Below are positions 47,465 through 57,982 of a stretch of 64,000 nucleotides of DNA, piece after piece. Each line of letters begins with the position of its first letter. The first letter of the stretch is position 1. The position numbers were made by a program, and so were the translations under genes. The notes under the pieces are model-generated. The model had not been told where the DNA came from, did no database searches, and saw only the letters and a list, made by a program, of their open reading frames with translations. The DNA is from Vagococcus luciliae (GTDB taxonomy: Bacteria; Bacillota; Bacilli; Lactobacillales; Vagococcaceae). The stretch covers positions 1,305,001 through 1,369,000 of the forward strand of contig NZ_CP102451.1 in NCBI RefSeq assembly GCF_024637875.1, in the 5' to 3' direction.

Positions 47465-48354
47465 TGGAAAGATTAAGAAGAACAATGATGTTTGTGCCAG
47501 GAAATAATCCTAGCATGATTAAAGATGCAGGGATTTATGGAGCCGATTCAATTATGTTTGACTTAGAAGATGCTGTATCTATGACAGAAAAGGATGTTGC
47601 AAGATTACTTGTGTTTGAAGCGTTACAAACAGTCGATTATGGTGATACTGAATTAGTAGTTCGTATCAATGATTTACATTCAGAATTTGGTCGAGCAGAT
47701 ATTTTTGCTGTGGTGAAAGCCGGAGTAGATGTTATTAGACTTCCTAAAACAGAGACCGTAGAAGATATTGTTGAAGTAGAAAAAGTCATTGAAGAAGCAG
47801 AAAACTTTTTTGGTATTCCAGTGGGAACAACTAAAATGATGGCAGCAATTGAAGGAGCTAAAGGGGTATTAAATGCACCGGCTATTGCTGTTGCAAGCAA
47901 TCGTCTAATTGGTATCGCAATTGGAGCAGAAGATTATGTGACAAATATGAAAACCAGACGTTATCCAGATGGAAAAGAGTTATTCTTTGCTCGTAGTATG
48001 ATTTTACATGCAGCAAGAGCGGCTGGTATCGCCGCATTTGATACAGTGTATTCTGATGTTAATAATGAAGAAGGTTTATTAAATGAAGTGACATTGATTC
48101 ATCAATTAGGCTTTGATGGCAAATCAGTTATTAATCCAAGACAAATTCCTGTTGTAAACAGTGTATATCAACCAACTGAAAAAGAAATTAAACATGCTAA
48201 AGATGTGGTTTATGCGATTGAAGAAGCGAAGAAAAAAGGTTCTGGTGTTATCTCGTTAAACGGTAAAATGATTGATAAACCAATTGTTGAACGTGCTGAA
48301 CGTGTCATTATGCTAGCAAAAGCATCAGGACTTTTGGATGAAGGAGAGTTTTAA
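47464..48354 (+). CDS. citE: Citrate lyase subunit beta
   Basis: Citryl-ACP lyase of 296 residues, of the HpcH/HpaI aldolase-like family. It releases oxaloacetate from citryl-ACP. Conserved: RRTMMFVPGNNPSM, DSIMFDLEDAVS, LVVRINDL, IRLPKTETVED, AAIEGAKGVLNAPAIA, GAEDYVTNMKTRR and GFDGKSVINPRQI. The ATG at 47464, 8-9 nt after GGGAGG, is preferred over an in-frame start at 47446. citF begins directly after the stop codon. Confidence 0.97.
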   Translation: MERLRRTMMFVPGNNPSMIKDAGIYGADSIMFDLEDAVSMTEKDVARLLVFEALQTVDYGDTELVVRINDLHSEFGRADIFAVVKAGVDVIRLPKTETVEDIVEVEKVIEEAENFFGIPVGTTKMMAAIEGAKGVLNAPAIAVASNRLIGIAIGAEDYVTNMKTRRYPDGKELFFARSMILHAARAAGIAAFDTVYSDVNNEEGLLNEVTLIHQLGFDGKSVINPRQIPVVNSVYQPTEKEIKHAKDVVYAIEEAKKKGSGVISLNGKMIDKPIVERAERVIMLAKASGLLDEGEF

Positions 48355-49890
48355 ATGAAAAACAAAGTGAATCGTGACATACCAGATAAATTTTTAACAG
48401 ATTATTCTGTTTTTGAAACAACTACAATTGATCATCAAAAAATTGATTATAAAGCCCCTACTGTCAAAGTCGTTTCTCAAAAAGATACAAAATTAGTTCA
48501 TAGTATTAAAGAAGTCATTGAAAAAGTTGGATTAGAAAATGGTATGACCATTTCATTTCATCATCATTTTAGAGAAGGGGATTACGTCTTCAATCAAGTG
48601 ATGTCTGTTATTAAAGAAATGGGATTTAAAGACTTAACTCTAGCGCCTAGTTCTTTAACTAATGTAATGAATGATATGGTTGTTGAGTGTATCAAATCAG
48701 GTGTCATTACACATATTACTTCTAGTGGTATGCGTGGATCATTAGGAGAGTTTATTTCTCATGGTGGATTGGATAATCCAGTTATTTTAAGATCACATGG
48801 TGGTCGTGCAAGAGCAGTTGAACAAGGTGAAATAAAAATAGATGTCGCCTTTTTAGGTGTACCAAATGCAGATGAATATGGAAATGCAAACGCGATTCAT
48901 GGAAAAGCAGTCTTTGGTTCTCTAGGTTATGCGATGGTCGATGCAAAATATGCGGATAATGTAGTCTTGATTACGGATACATTAGTGCCATATCCATGTA
49001 CACCAATCAGTATTCCACAAACACAAGTTGACTATGTTGTGGAAGTTGATGAAATTGGTAATCCTGAAAAAATTGGGGCTGGTGCGACACGTTTCACTAA
49101 AGATCCTAAGGAATTAAAAATTGCTCAACTCACTAATGATGTGATTACACAATCACCTTATTTTAAAAATGGCTTTTCTTTCCAAACAGGTACTGGTGGT
49201 GCAGCTTTAGCTGTTAGTCGTTACTTAAAGGAAAGTATGGAAAAAGAAAATATAAAAGCTTCTTTTGCTTTAGGTGGTATCACTAAACCAACAGTTGACT
49301 TATTAAGTGAAGGATTTATTGAAAAAGTGTTGGATGTGCAAGATTTTGATAAAGGTGCTGCTTTAGGGATGGCTGAGCATGAAAATCAACAAGAAATTGA
49401 TGCATCATTTTATGCTGATCCCTTTAATAAAGGTGCTGTAGTTAATCAATTAGATATTGTCATTTTATCAGCGCTTGAAATTGATACAAAATTTAATGTA
49501 AATGTTATGACAGGTTCTGATGGTGTGTTAAGAGGAGCGATTGGTGGGCATCAAGATGCGGCTAATGCTAAATTAACAATTATCACAGCACCACTTGTTC
49601 GTGGAAGAATACCAACAGTTGTAAACGATGTGACAACGGTGATTACACCAGGAGATAGCATTGATATTTTAGTTACTGAGGTAGGGATTGCTATTAATCC
49701 TAAACGTGAAGATTTAAAAGAAATTTTTGCTAATTCTAAAGTTCCAGTGTTTACAATTGAAGAATTACAACAGCGTGCTGAAAAAATTGTCGGTGTTCCC
49801 GAAAATTTAGAATTTACTGATCGTGTTGTAGCACTCGTTGAATATCGTGATGGAACATTAATTGATATTGTAAAACAAATAAAAGAATAG
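48355..49890 (+). CDS. citF: Citrate lyase subunit alpha
   Basis: Citrate:acetyl-ACP transferase of 511 residues; it swaps acetyl for citryl on the carrier protein. Conserved CoA-transferase-like segments include [79 protein letters not shown] and [17 protein letters not shown]. The ribosome binding site GAAGGAG lies in the end of citE and the ATG follows its TAA without a gap, so the two are coupled. Confidence 0.97.
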   Translation: MKNKVNRDIPDKFLTDYSVFETTTIDHQKIDYKAPTVKVVSQKDTKLVHSIKEVIEKVGLENGMTISFHHHFREGDYVFNQVMSVIKEMGFKDLTLAPSSLTNVMNDMVVECIKSGVITHITSSGMRGSLGEFISHGGLDNPVILRSHGGRARAVEQGEIKIDVAFLGVPNADEYGNANAIHGKAVFGSLGYAMVDAKYADNVVLITDTLVPYPCTPISIPQTQVDYVVEVDEIGNPEKIGAGATRFTKDPKELKIAQLTNDVITQSPYFKNGFSFQTGTGGAALAVSRYLKESMEKENIKASFALGGITKPTVDLLSEGFIEKVLDVQDFDKGAALGMAEHENQQEIDASFYADPFNKGAVVNQLDIVILSALEIDTKFNVNVMTGSDGVLRGAIGGHQDAANAKLTIITAPLVRGRIPTVVNDVTTVITPGDSIDILVTEVGIAINPKREDLKEIFANSKVPVFTIEELQQRAEKIVGVPENLEFTDRVVALVEYRDGTLIDIVKQIKE

Positions 49891-49902
49891 GTGTGACTCT
49901 TA

Positions 49903-51303
49903 ATGAAAAATGTATTTGAAAAAGGACAAGAAATATCTTTAATGGATGCGTTAGATAATCGAGAAGATCGCGTAGCTTTACAAAAAAAATTATTAGCGCG
50001 TCACCCTAAAAGTACATTAATTTCTTTAAAGATGAACATACCTGGACCAATTAAAACCAATGATGCTATTAATAAGGTATTTCACTCCGCGAGTAATATG
50101 CTTCAACACTATTTATTAGCCAGTAGTGTAACGTTACTTGCGGAAACCTATCGTGATCTACCAACCGGGCCAGAAGGGTACTTTGTTATTGAAATGAGTG
50201 GCATTGATGCAAAAAAATTATGTATTAAGTTAGAAAATAATTTTTCGTTAAGCTCTATGATTGATTTGGATGTTTATGTTACAGTTGGTAGCAGCATTCA
50301 GGATATTTCTAGACAATCATTAAGCCTCTCCCCCAGAAAGTGTTTTGTTTGTCAAAACGATGCTAAGGCTTGTGCTAGAAGTAAAAAACACACCCTAAAA
50401 GAAATTCAACGCGAGTTAGTGACGCTATACACTTATTATTATCTTTCTAATACTAAAAAAGCAGTATCTCAATGTGCTCAAAAAGCATTATTATATGAAG
50501 TGACGTGTACCCCAAAGCCTGGCTTGGTAGATGCGATTGATTCTGGGGCTCATGAAGACATGACTATTTATACTTTTATAAATAGTAGTTGTGCATTAAC
50601 TCCATTTTTTGATTCTTTTTTTGAAGCAGGATTTTATTACTCTAAAGATCAACCATTAAGTGGATTATTTAATAAAATACGTCCAATCGGGATAGAAGCA
50701 GAAAAATCTATGAATGAAGCGACTCAACAAATAAATACGCATAAAGGTGCCATTTTTTCTTTAGGTGTATTGATAACTGCTTTAGGATATTCTTTTGCTC
50801 AATCTGGTAGTTTAGATTTAATTGATATTCAAGAAATCATAAAAGAGATGTTAAGGTATTTGATGGCTGATTTTGATGGATTGGAAAATAAAGATCCGAA
50901 AGATTTGACAATTGGAGAAAAGTTATTTTTAGATTACGGTATTTCAGGAATTCGAGGAGAAGCAAGCAGTGGTTATTCAATCGTATTTAATCACTCACTA
51001 CCATATTTGGTTAATCAAACAACAGGTGATATTAATGATCGAATGATTGATACTTTATTGTATTTATTAAAATATTCTAAAGATACTAATCTTATAAAAC
51101 GGGCAGGTACTGTGGAAATATTAGATGAAGCAAGACAAAGCGCAACGGATATTCTAGCTGCTGGTGGAGTAAAATCAAATCTAGGGAGACAATTATATCT
51201 TGATATGATTCGTGAGTATAAAGAAAGAAATTTAAGCATTGGTGGAACGGCTGATTTATTAATTATGACGTTATGTCTTTATTTTATCGAACAATTATCT
51301 TAA
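49903..51303 (+). CDS. citXG: CitX-CitG fusion protein
   Basis: A 466-residue fusion of two cofactor-assembly enzymes. Residues 1 to about 175 form CitX (GQEISLMDALDNREDRVALQKKLL; CFVCQNDAKACARSKKHT), which attaches the prosthetic group to CitD. Residues about 190-466 form CitG (EVTCTPKPGLVDAIDSGAHEDM; HKGAIFSLGVLITALGYSF; GIRGEASSGYSIV), which makes triphosphoribosyl-dephospho-CoA. The same fusion is known in some other bacteria. It is the last gene of the operon, followed by a terminator. Confidence 0.93.
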   Translation: MKNVFEKGQEISLMDALDNREDRVALQKKLLARHPKSTLISLKMNIPGPIKTNDAINKVFHSASNMLQHYLLASSVTLLAETYRDLPTGPEGYFVIEMSGIDAKKLCIKLENNFSLSSMIDLDVYVTVGSSIQDISRQSLSLSPRKCFVCQNDAKACARSKKHTLKEIQRELVTLYTYYYLSNTKKAVSQCAQKALLYEVTCTPKPGLVDAIDSGAHEDMTIYTFINSSCALTPFFDSFFEAGFYYSKDQPLSGLFNKIRPIGIEAEKSMNEATQQINTHKGAIFSLGVLITALGYSFAQSGSLDLIDIQEIIKEMLRYLMADFDGLENKDPKDLTIGEKLFLDYGISGIRGEASSGYSIVFNHSLPYLVNQTTGDINDRMIDTLLYLLKYSKDTNLIKRAGTVEILDEARQSATDILAAGGVKSNLGRQLYLDMIREYKERNLSIGGTADLLIMTLCLYFIEQLS

Positions 51304-51334
51304 AAAAGCTACCTATAAAATGGGTAGTTTTTTT
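51304..51334 (+). terminator. cit operon terminator
   Basis: AAAAGCTACC / GGTAGTTTTT (one G-T pair) with a 9-nt loop and a T7 run. Confidence 0.75.
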
Positions 51335-51436
51335 ATTTTAGGAGGACATTAATTATAATCATAAGACTTAATGTGTTTATGACACTTATTATGTTGAAAA
51401 TCAGGCATAAAAATAGGGAATAAAATGAAAATGTGG

Positions 51437-51465
51437 TACTATTTTACTAAAGTTACTTTTAGTAA
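51437..51465 (+). promoter_or_regulatory. Extended -10 and adjacent palindrome before the ankyrin lipoprotein
   Basis: TACTAT (51437-51442) with TG at the extended -10 position and no clear -35. Directly downstream lies TTACTAAA-N6-TTTAGTAA (51444-51465), a perfect 8-bp-arm palindrome over the expected start site. This is a likely operator; I cannot name the regulator. Confidence 0.4.
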
Positions 51466-51489
51466 GTAATAAAAGGGAGGAACCATTTG

Positions 51490-52251
51490 ATGAAAAAAGT
51501 GTTAGGTTTAATTTTTCTGTTAACCATATTATCAGCTTGTTCAGATAAAGCAGAGAAAGAACAAGTAGTCACTTCTGACACGAGTACGATTGAAACAATT
51601 AGTTCTTCTACTTCTCAATCGGTTGAAGCAACAGAACAATCGTCAAGTCATGTTTTAAAGAAGTTTGAATCAGGAATATTACTTCAAGCTGTTGGGAATA
51701 ATGACGTTAATCAAGTTAAAGAAATATTATCTGATTATGATTATATAGTCGACGAGCAAAATGAGAAAGGCGAAACACCTTTAGTCATAGCGACACATAA
51801 CAATCAGGTGGAAATTGCAAAATTATTAATTGATGTAGGAGCGGATGTTAATAAACAGGATAACATTCAAGATAGTGCTTATTTGTATGCTGCAGCTCAA
51901 GGTAAGACAGAGATTTTAGCTTATATATTGGAAAATAGTACTCCAAATCAAGCGATTTATAATCGATTTGGCGGAAATGCTATTATTCCAGCTGCTGAAA
52001 AAGGACATTTAGAAAATGTTAAATTATTAATTGAAGATGGAAAGGTAGATATTAATCATCAAAATAATTCTGGCTATACTGCCTTAATAGAAGCTGTTGC
52101 TTTAAGAGATGGTTCAAAGGTTTATCAAAATATCGTGGCTGAATTACTAAAAGCTGGAGCGGATAAATCTCTAAGGGATTATTCAGGTCGTACAGCTGAA
52201 GATTATGCTAAGCAATTAGGATACACTTCAATCTTGAAGCAATTAGAGTAG
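51490..52251 (+). CDS. Ankyrin-repeat lipoprotein
   Basis: A 253-residue lipoprotein: signal sequence with lipobox LSAC (Cys near residue 19), a Ser/Thr/Glu-rich spacer to about residue 55, then four to five ankyrin repeats (ETPLVIATHNNQVEIAKLLIDVGADVNKQD; NAIIPAAEKGHLENVKLLIEDG; YTALIEAVALRDGSK; AELLKAGADKSLRDYSGRTAEDYAKQLGY). It should face outward from the membrane and mediate protein contacts. Start at ATG 51490 with GGGAGG 9 nt upstream. Monocistronic, with its own promoter-like region and terminator. Confidence 0.9.
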   Translation: MKKVLGLIFLLTILSACSDKAEKEQVVTSDTSTIETISSSTSQSVEATEQSSSHVLKKFESGILLQAVGNNDVNQVKEILSDYDYIVDEQNEKGETPLVIATHNNQVEIAKLLIDVGADVNKQDNIQDSAYLYAAAQGKTEILAYILENSTPNQAIYNRFGGNAIIPAAEKGHLENVKLLIEDGKVDINHQNNSGYTALIEAVALRDGSKVYQNIVAELLKAGADKSLRDYSGRTAEDYAKQLGYTSILKQLE

Positions 52252-52267
52252 TAACTACAAGTTATAT

Positions 52268-52313
52268 GGGGGCGTGAAAGTTAGATAAAACTTAACTTTT
52301 CACGTCCTTTTTG
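52268..52313 (+). terminator. Terminator after the ankyrin lipoprotein
   Basis: GGGCGTGAAAGTTA / TAACTTTTCACGTCC, a long imperfect stem followed by CTTTTTG. Confidence 0.75.
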
Positions 52314-52477
52314 TACTAGAGTTAGAATCTCTAATAGGAAATATCCCTTAATCGTCCCTTTTTTTTCTTAAAGAGTTTTATTTTTCATAAACAAATGATA
52401 GAATGTATAAGATGACCTTATTATGTAAGATGTCAATACTTCTAGGAGAATAAGGATGAGAGGGTAGGAAAAATTTC

Positions 52478-55006
52478 ATGGCTAATTTTTTAAAACAATT
52501 AATCGAAAATGATAAAAAGGATTTAAAACGCTTGGGACATATGGCTGATAATATTGATAAATTGGCACCACAAATGTCAGAGCTAACAGATGACCAACTT
52601 AAAGCAAAAACAGAGGAATTTAAAGAACGTTATACAAAAGGTGAAACATTAGATGATTTACTTTTTGAAGCATTTGCAGTTGTTAGAGAAGCAGCTAAAC
52701 GCGTTCTAGGATTATTTCCATATAAAGTGCAAATGATGGGTGGAATTGTACTACATGAAGGTGGCATTCCAGAGATGAAAACTGGTGAAGGTAAAACCTT
52801 GACTGCTACTATGCCAGTTTATCTAAATGCTTTATCAGGTGAAGGGGTACACGTTGTAACCGTCAATGAGTACTTATCAACACGTGATGCAAGTGAGATG
52901 GGTGAGTTATATAACTTTTTAGGTCTAACAGTTGGATTAAATATTAATTCAAAATCTTCGGATGAAAAACGTTTAGCTTACTCATGTGATATTACTTATT
53001 CAACAAATAATGAATTAGGGTTTGATTATTTAAGAGATAATATGGTTGTCTACAAAGAACAAATGGTTCAACGTCCATTAAATTTTGCTGTAGTGGATGA
53101 GGTCGATTCAATTTTAATTGATGAAGCTAGAACACCATTGATTATTTCTGGTCAAGCTGAAAAATCAACTGCTTATTATACAAGAGTTGATAATTTTATC
53201 AAAACATTAACTGAAGAAGAAGATTACAAAATTGATGTTCAATCAAAGACAATTAGTTTGACAGAACAAGGTATTACAAAAGCAGAAAAATATTTTGATG
53301 TCAACAACCTTTATGATATTGAAAATACGTCTTTAACACATTATGTAGATCAATCATTACGTGCTAACTATATTATGTTACGTGATATTGATTACGTCGT
53401 TCAAGAAGGTAAAGTATTAATCGTGGATCAATTTACTGGTCGTATCATGGATGGTCGTCGTTATTCAGATGGTCTTCATCAAGCAATCGAAGCCAAAGAA
53501 GGCGTAGACATCGAAGATGAAACAAAAACAATGGCAAATATTACATTCCAGAACTACTTCCGTATGTATAAAAAATTATCAGGTATGACTGGTACAGCGA
53601 AAACAGAAGAAGAAGAGTTTAGAGAAATTTATAACATGCAAGTTATTCAAATTCCGACAAACAAACCAATCATTCGTGATGATCGTGCGGATTTATTATA
53701 CCCAACACTATCAAGTAAGTTCCATGCAGTAGTGAAAGATATTAAAGAGCGTCATGAAAAGGGCCAACCAGTATTAGTGGGGACAGTTGCCGTTGAAACC
53801 TCAGAGTTATTATCTGATCTACTGAATAAGGAAAAAGTACCGCATCAAATTTTAAATGCGAAAAATCATTTTAAAGAAGCCGAAATTATCATGAATGCTG
53901 GTCAAAAAGGTGCTGTGACGATTGCGACAAATATGGCTGGTCGTGGTACAGATATTCGTTTAGGCGCTGGTGTACGTGAAGTCGGTGGATTAGCTGTTAT
54001 CGGGACTGAACGCCATGAATCTCGTCGTATTGATAATCAGTTACGTGGTCGTGCTGGTCGTCAAGGAGACCCAGGTATGTCACAATTCTATCTATCACTT
54101 GAAGATGATTTGATGAAACGTTTTGGTTCTGAAAGAATTAAAATGTTCTTAGATCGTATGAAGTTAGAAGAAGAAGATGCTGTCATTCAAAGTAAGATGT
54201 TATCTAAACAAGTAGAATCAGCTCAAAAACGTGTAGAAGGAAATAACTACGATACACGTAAGAACGTCTTGCAATATGATGACGTGATGCGTGAACAACG
54301 TGAAGTCATTTATAAACAACGTCGTGAAGTAATTATGTCAGAAGTCGATTTACAACCTGTTTTACTTGGAATGGTTGAAAGAACTGTGGATCGCTATGTT
54401 GATGGACACACTCAAGGTGAGAAAAAAGATTGGAACCTTGAAGGATTAGTAGACTTTGTTGGTTCAGCTATTACGCATGAAGATGCCATTAGTTTATCTG
54501 ATTTTGAAGGTAAAACACCTGAGGAAATGAAAACATTCATTTACGACAAAGCAAAAGCGATCTATAATGAAAAAGCAGAAATTTTAAGTAGTGAAGAACA
54601 GTTATTAGAATTCCAAAAAGTGGTTATCTTAAGAGTAGTCGATACAAAATGGACAGACCATATTGATGCGATGGACCAATTAAGAGAATCTATTGGATTA
54701 CGTGCTTATGGACAAAATAATCCATTGGTTGATTATCAAACTGAAGGATATGATATGTTTAATAATATGGTTGGTGCGATCGAATATGAAGTCACTCGCT
54801 TATTCATGAAATCTGAAATCAGACAAAATGTTCAACGTGAGCAAGTGGCTCAAGGTGATGCTGTTAAGCCAACTTTAGAGCAAGGACAAGTATCTAATGA
54901 TGAGAAAAAACAACCGATTCGTGTTGACGAAAAAATTGGACGCAATGATTTATGTCCATGTGGCAGTGGCAAGAAATATAAAAATTGTCATGGTAAACCA
55001 TCATAA
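52478..55006 (+). CDS. secA: Protein translocase subunit SecA
   Basis: Motor ATPase of the Sec pathway, 842 residues. Walker [13 protein letters not shown] (around residue 105), [12 protein letters not shown], the DEAD-like [57 protein letters not shown] and the C-terminal zinc motif [14 protein letters not shown] are all present. The ATG at 52478 is preceded by GGGTAGGA at about 12 nt; a four-codon mini-ORF (ATG-AGA-GGG-TAG, 52456-52467) with AGGAGA upstream overlaps this site (see findings). prfB follows, the classic order. Confidence 0.98.
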   Translation: MANFLKQLIENDKKDLKRLGHMADNIDKLAPQMSELTDDQLKAKTEEFKERYTKGETLDDLLFEAFAVVREAAKRVLGLFPYKVQMMGGIVLHEGGIPEMKTGEGKTLTATMPVYLNALSGEGVHVVTVNEYLSTRDASEMGELYNFLGLTVGLNINSKSSDEKRLAYSCDITYSTNNELGFDYLRDNMVVYKEQMVQRPLNFAVVDEVDSILIDEARTPLIISGQAEKSTAYYTRVDNFIKTLTEEEDYKIDVQSKTISLTEQGITKAEKYFDVNNLYDIENTSLTHYVDQSLRANYIMLRDIDYVVQEGKVLIVDQFTGRIMDGRRYSDGLHQAIEAKEGVDIEDETKTMANITFQNYFRMYKKLSGMTGTAKTEEEEFREIYNMQVIQIPTNKPIIRDDRADLLYPTLSSKFHAVVKDIKERHEKGQPVLVGTVAVETSELLSDLLNKEKVPHQILNAKNHFKEAEIIMNAGQKGAVTIATNMAGRGTDIRLGAGVREVGGLAVIGTERHESRRIDNQLRGRAGRQGDPGMSQFYLSLEDDLMKRFGSERIKMFLDRMKLEEEDAVIQSKMLSKQVESAQKRVEGNNYDTRKNVLQYDDVMREQREVIYKQRREVIMSEVDLQPVLLGMVERTVDRYVDGHTQGEKKDWNLEGLVDFVGSAITHEDAISLSDFEGKTPEEMKTFIYDKAKAIYNEKAEILSSEEQLLEFQKVVILRVVDTKWTDHIDAMDQLRESIGLRAYGQNNPLVDYQTEGYDMFNNMVGAIEYEVTRLFMKSEIRQNVQREQVAQGDAVKPTLEQGQVSNDEKKQPIRVDEKIGRNDLCPCGSGKKYKNCHGKPS

Positions 55007-55014
55007 TAAATCAA

Positions 55015-55043
55015 GAAGCGACTTAGTTTAACTGAGTCGCTTC
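55015..55043 (+). terminator. Hairpin between secA and prfB
   Basis: Perfect 13-bp stem from GAAGCGACT to AGTCGCTTC with a TTA loop, but followed by CCTTATTT rather than a T-run, so termination may be weak. Confidence 0.5.
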
Positions 55044-55070
55044 CCTTATTTAAAGAAAGGGAGATAATTA

Positions 55071-56166
55071 ATGGAAATTAGCGATATAAAAAATGAATTA
55101 GGTAAAATTGAAACAAAAATAACAAATTTTAGGGGGTCTCTTTGACTTAGAGTCGCTAGAAGAACAAATTGCTGAAGGTGAATACGAAATGGCTACGCCT
55201 GGCTTTTGGGATGATAATGAATCTGCTCAGATAGTTATTGATAAAGTGAATCAATTAAAATCGCAATATGATACTTTTAAAAAAACTGAGGAAGCTTATG
55301 AGGAATTAGAAATCTTACTGGAAATGGCTGAAGAAGGTGATGAAGAGTCACAAAAAGAATTAGAAGAAAAGTTAGTAAAAACGATTCAAATTGTAGAAGA
55401 GTATGAATTAGCTCAACTACTTAATGGTGAGTATGATCAAAATAATGCTGTTTTAGAACTTCATCCTGGAGCAGGTGGAACAGAGTCACAAGATTGGGGA
55501 AGTATGCTTCTTAGAATGTATACTAGATGGGCTGAATCAAAGGGATTTCAAGTTGAAACAGTTGATTATCAAGCTGGAGATGAAGCAGGGATTAAAAGTG
55601 TCACACTCTTAATCAAAGGATACAATGCCTATGGTTATTTGAAGTCTGAAAAAGGCGTTCATCGATTGGTTCGTATTTCGCCATTTGATTCCAACTCGAG
55701 ACGTCATACATCCTTTTGTTCAGTCGATGTGATGCCAGAGTTAACAAATGATATTAATATTGAGGTCAAACCAGATGATATTAAAGTTGACACATTCCGT
55801 GCTAGTGGAGCTGGTGGTCAGCATATTAATAAAACAGACTCAGCTGTCAGAATCACCCATATCCCAACAGGATTTGTGGTATCTAGTCAGGCTCAACGTT
55901 CTCAATTAAAAAATAGAGAGCAAGCGATGAGTATGTTAAAAGCAAAGTTATATCAATTAGAAATTGAAAAACAAGAACAAGAAGCAGCTGCGATTAAAGG
56001 CGAGCAGTTAGAAATAGGCTGGGGTTCACAAATACGATCTTATGTGTTTCATCCGTACTCGATGGTTAAAGACCATCGAACAAATTACGAAGTGGGAAAT
56101 ACTCAACCAGTAATGGATGGAGACTTAGATGGTTTTATTGACGCTTATTTAAGATGGAAATTGTAA
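55071..56166 (+). CDS. prfB: Peptide chain release factor 2, programmed +1 frameshift
   Basis: RF2, 364 residues after frameshifting; recognises UGA and UAA. The frame from ATG 55071 (site GGGAG) reads 24 codons to CTT and the in-frame TGA at 55143-55145. The classic signal AGGGGG-TCT-CTT-TGA-C is present at 55131-55146, and a +1 slip on CTT continues at GAC 55144 to the stop at 56166. The SPF tripeptide ([11 protein letters not shown]) for stop recognition and the GGQ motif ([16 protein letters not shown]) are present. The gene thus controls its own expression through RF2 level. Coordinates join 55071-55142 and 55144-56166. Confidence 0.97.
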
Positions 56167-56299
56167 TACTTTATTTGACAGTTAATAAGTAATTGATATA
56201 TATTTGTAATCAAATCCTAAAGAAGACATGTTATACTATATTCGGATTGATTATTATATATTAGTCAAAATAACAATAACAAGTTGGAGAGATAAACTT

Positions 56300-56986
56300 A
56301 TGATAGAAATGAAGAAAGTAACAAAGAAATACTCCAATGGGACAACAGCGATTCGTAATTTATCCATTACAATTAATCAAGGTGAGTTTGTTTATGTCGT
56401 TGGCCCAAGTGGGGCAGGTAAATCAACTTTCATCAAATTAATGTACCGTGAAGAAGCCGCAACTAAAGGAACATTAAATGTTTGTGGATATGATTTATTA
56501 ACAATAAAAAATCGCAATGTTCCTTATTTACGTCGTGAAATAGGTATTGTATTTCAAGATTACAAGCTTTTGGCACATAAAACAGTGTATGAAAATGTTG
56601 CTTATGCCATGCAAGTAATCGGAAAAAAACCACGTGAAATCAAACGTCGTGTACTAGAAGTACTTGACTTAGTTGGGTTAAAACATAAAGTTCGTGTTTT
56701 TCCTGATGAATTATCAGGTGGGGAACAACAACGTGTGGCAATTGCAAGAGCCATCGTGAACACACCAAAAGTACTTATCGCAGATGAACCAACAGGAAAT
56801 TTAGACCCAGAAAATTCATGGGAAATTATGGAGCTATTAGAGCGAATTAATAATCAAGGAACAACTGTTGTTATGGCCACACATAATAGCACAATTGTAA
56901 ATAAAATTCGTCATCGCGTATTAGCTATTGAAAATGGTCGCATTACAAGAGACCAAGATGAGGGGGATTATGGCTACGATGATTAG
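56300..56986 (+). CDS. ftsE: Cell division ATP-binding protein FtsE
   Basis: ABC ATPase of 228 residues that, with FtsX, regulates peptidoglycan hydrolases at the division site. Walker A GPSGAGKST, signature LSGGEQQRVAIARA, Walker B LIADEPTGNLD and switch His ATHNS are canonical. The ATG at 56300 follows GGAGAG; the longer open frame from 56228 has no site. ftsX overlaps its end by 17 nt. It has the usual prfB-ftsE-ftsX order. Confidence 0.96.
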   Translation: MIEMKKVTKKYSNGTTAIRNLSITINQGEFVYVVGPSGAGKSTFIKLMYREEAATKGTLNVCGYDLLTIKNRNVPYLRREIGIVFQDYKLLAHKTVYENVAYAMQVIGKKPREIKRRVLEVLDLVGLKHKVRVFPDELSGGEQQRVAIARAIVNTPKVLIADEPTGNLDPENSWEIMELLERINNQGTTVVMATHNSTIVNKIRHRVLAIENGRITRDQDEGDYGYDD

Positions 56987-57866
56987 TAATTTTTTTAGAC
57001 ACATAGGTAGTGCATTGAAGAACTTAAAAAGAAACGGATGGATGACATTAGCGTCTATCAGTGCTGTAACCGTAACATTAACGCTTGTTGGAATTTTTCT
57101 AGGTGTTATTTTAAATGTTGCAAAAATTGCAGATGATATAAAAGATAATGTGGATGTCTCTGTTTTTATTGATATTGGAACACCTGAAAAGGAAGTAAAA
57201 GAATTAGGTGAAAAGTTAAAAGATATTGATGGGGTAAAAGATGTTACTTTTTCTAGTAAACAAAATGAATATAAAAAGTTAGTAGATAAGTTGGGGGATA
57301 CATGGAAACTTTTCGGTGAAGATGAGAATCCATTGTATGATGTTTATGTCTTAACAGCTTCTAACGCAGAGGATATACCAGATATACAAAAGGCAGCATC
57401 TGACTTACCAAGTGTGCAAAAGGCCGATTACGGTGGACGAAATTCCGATAAGTTATTCAAGATTTCTAAAGATGTAAGATTATGGGGGACAATTGCAGCC
57501 GTCTTCTTACTAGGCGTAGCAGTATTCTTAATTTCTAACACAATTCGTATCACGATTATTTCAAGAAAACGTGAGATTCAAATTATGCGTCTTGTAGGAG
57601 CTAAAAATGGTTTTATTAAAGGACCATTCTTCTTAGAAGGAGCATTTATTGGCCTATTGGGATCGGTCATACCTGTTTTGCTTGTAACGTTTGCTTATCC
57701 AAGAGTATATGTTATTTTTACAAAGAGTATGATTGCTAATGCATCATATGATTTGATTGCTCCAGGTAATTTAATGTGGCAATTAAATACATTACTCATC
57801 GTCGTAGGTGTGGTGATTGGTTCCATGGGTTCTGTGATGTCTATGAGACGATTCTTAAAAATATAA
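56970..57866 (+). CDS. ftsX: Cell division protein FtsX
   Basis: A 298-residue membrane partner of FtsE. One N-terminal transmembrane helix (LASISAVTVTLTLVGIFLGVIL), a large extracellular domain (about residues 50-165) that binds wall hydrolases or their adaptors (PcsB/CwlO type), then three C-terminal helices with the signature RKREIQIMRLVGAKNGFIKGPFFLEG. Start at ATG 56970 with GAGGGGG upstream. The nearest hydrolase candidate, at 13375, lacks a coiled coil for FtsX contact, so no partner is evident in the window. Confidence 0.95.
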   Translation: MATMISNFFRHIGSALKNLKRNGWMTLASISAVTVTLTLVGIFLGVILNVAKIADDIKDNVDVSVFIDIGTPEKEVKELGEKLKDIDGVKDVTFSSKQNEYKKLVDKLGDTWKLFGEDENPLYDVYVLTASNAEDIPDIQKAASDLPSVQKADYGGRNSDKLFKISKDVRLWGTIAAVFLLGVAVFLISNTIRITIISRKREIQIMRLVGAKNGFIKGPFFLEGAFIGLLGSVIPVLLVTFAYPRVYVIFTKSMIANASYDLIAPGNLMWQLNTLLIVVGVVIGSMGSVMSMRRFLKI

Positions 57867-57871
57867 TATAT

Positions 57872-57909
57872 AAGAAAGAAATAAGACAGTTGTCTTATTT
57901 CTTTTTTTA
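57872..57909 (+). terminator. Terminator after ftsX
   Basis: Perfect 13-bp stem AAAGAAATAAGAC / GTCTTATTTCTTT with an AGTT loop and a T-run. Confidence 0.85.
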
Positions 57910-57917
57910 TCTATTTT

Positions 57918-57948
57918 TTTACAGATGATACACCAGGTATGTTATAAT
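57918..57948 (+). promoter_or_regulatory. Candidate promoter of rapZ-yvcK-whiA
   Basis: TTTACA (57918-57923), a 19-nt spacer and TATAAT (57943-57948), with TG at the extended -10 position. It sits just after the ftsX terminator. Confidence 0.55.
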
Positions 57949-57982
57949 TGAGAACAGAGAATATGAAGAAGGAGTGATGTAA

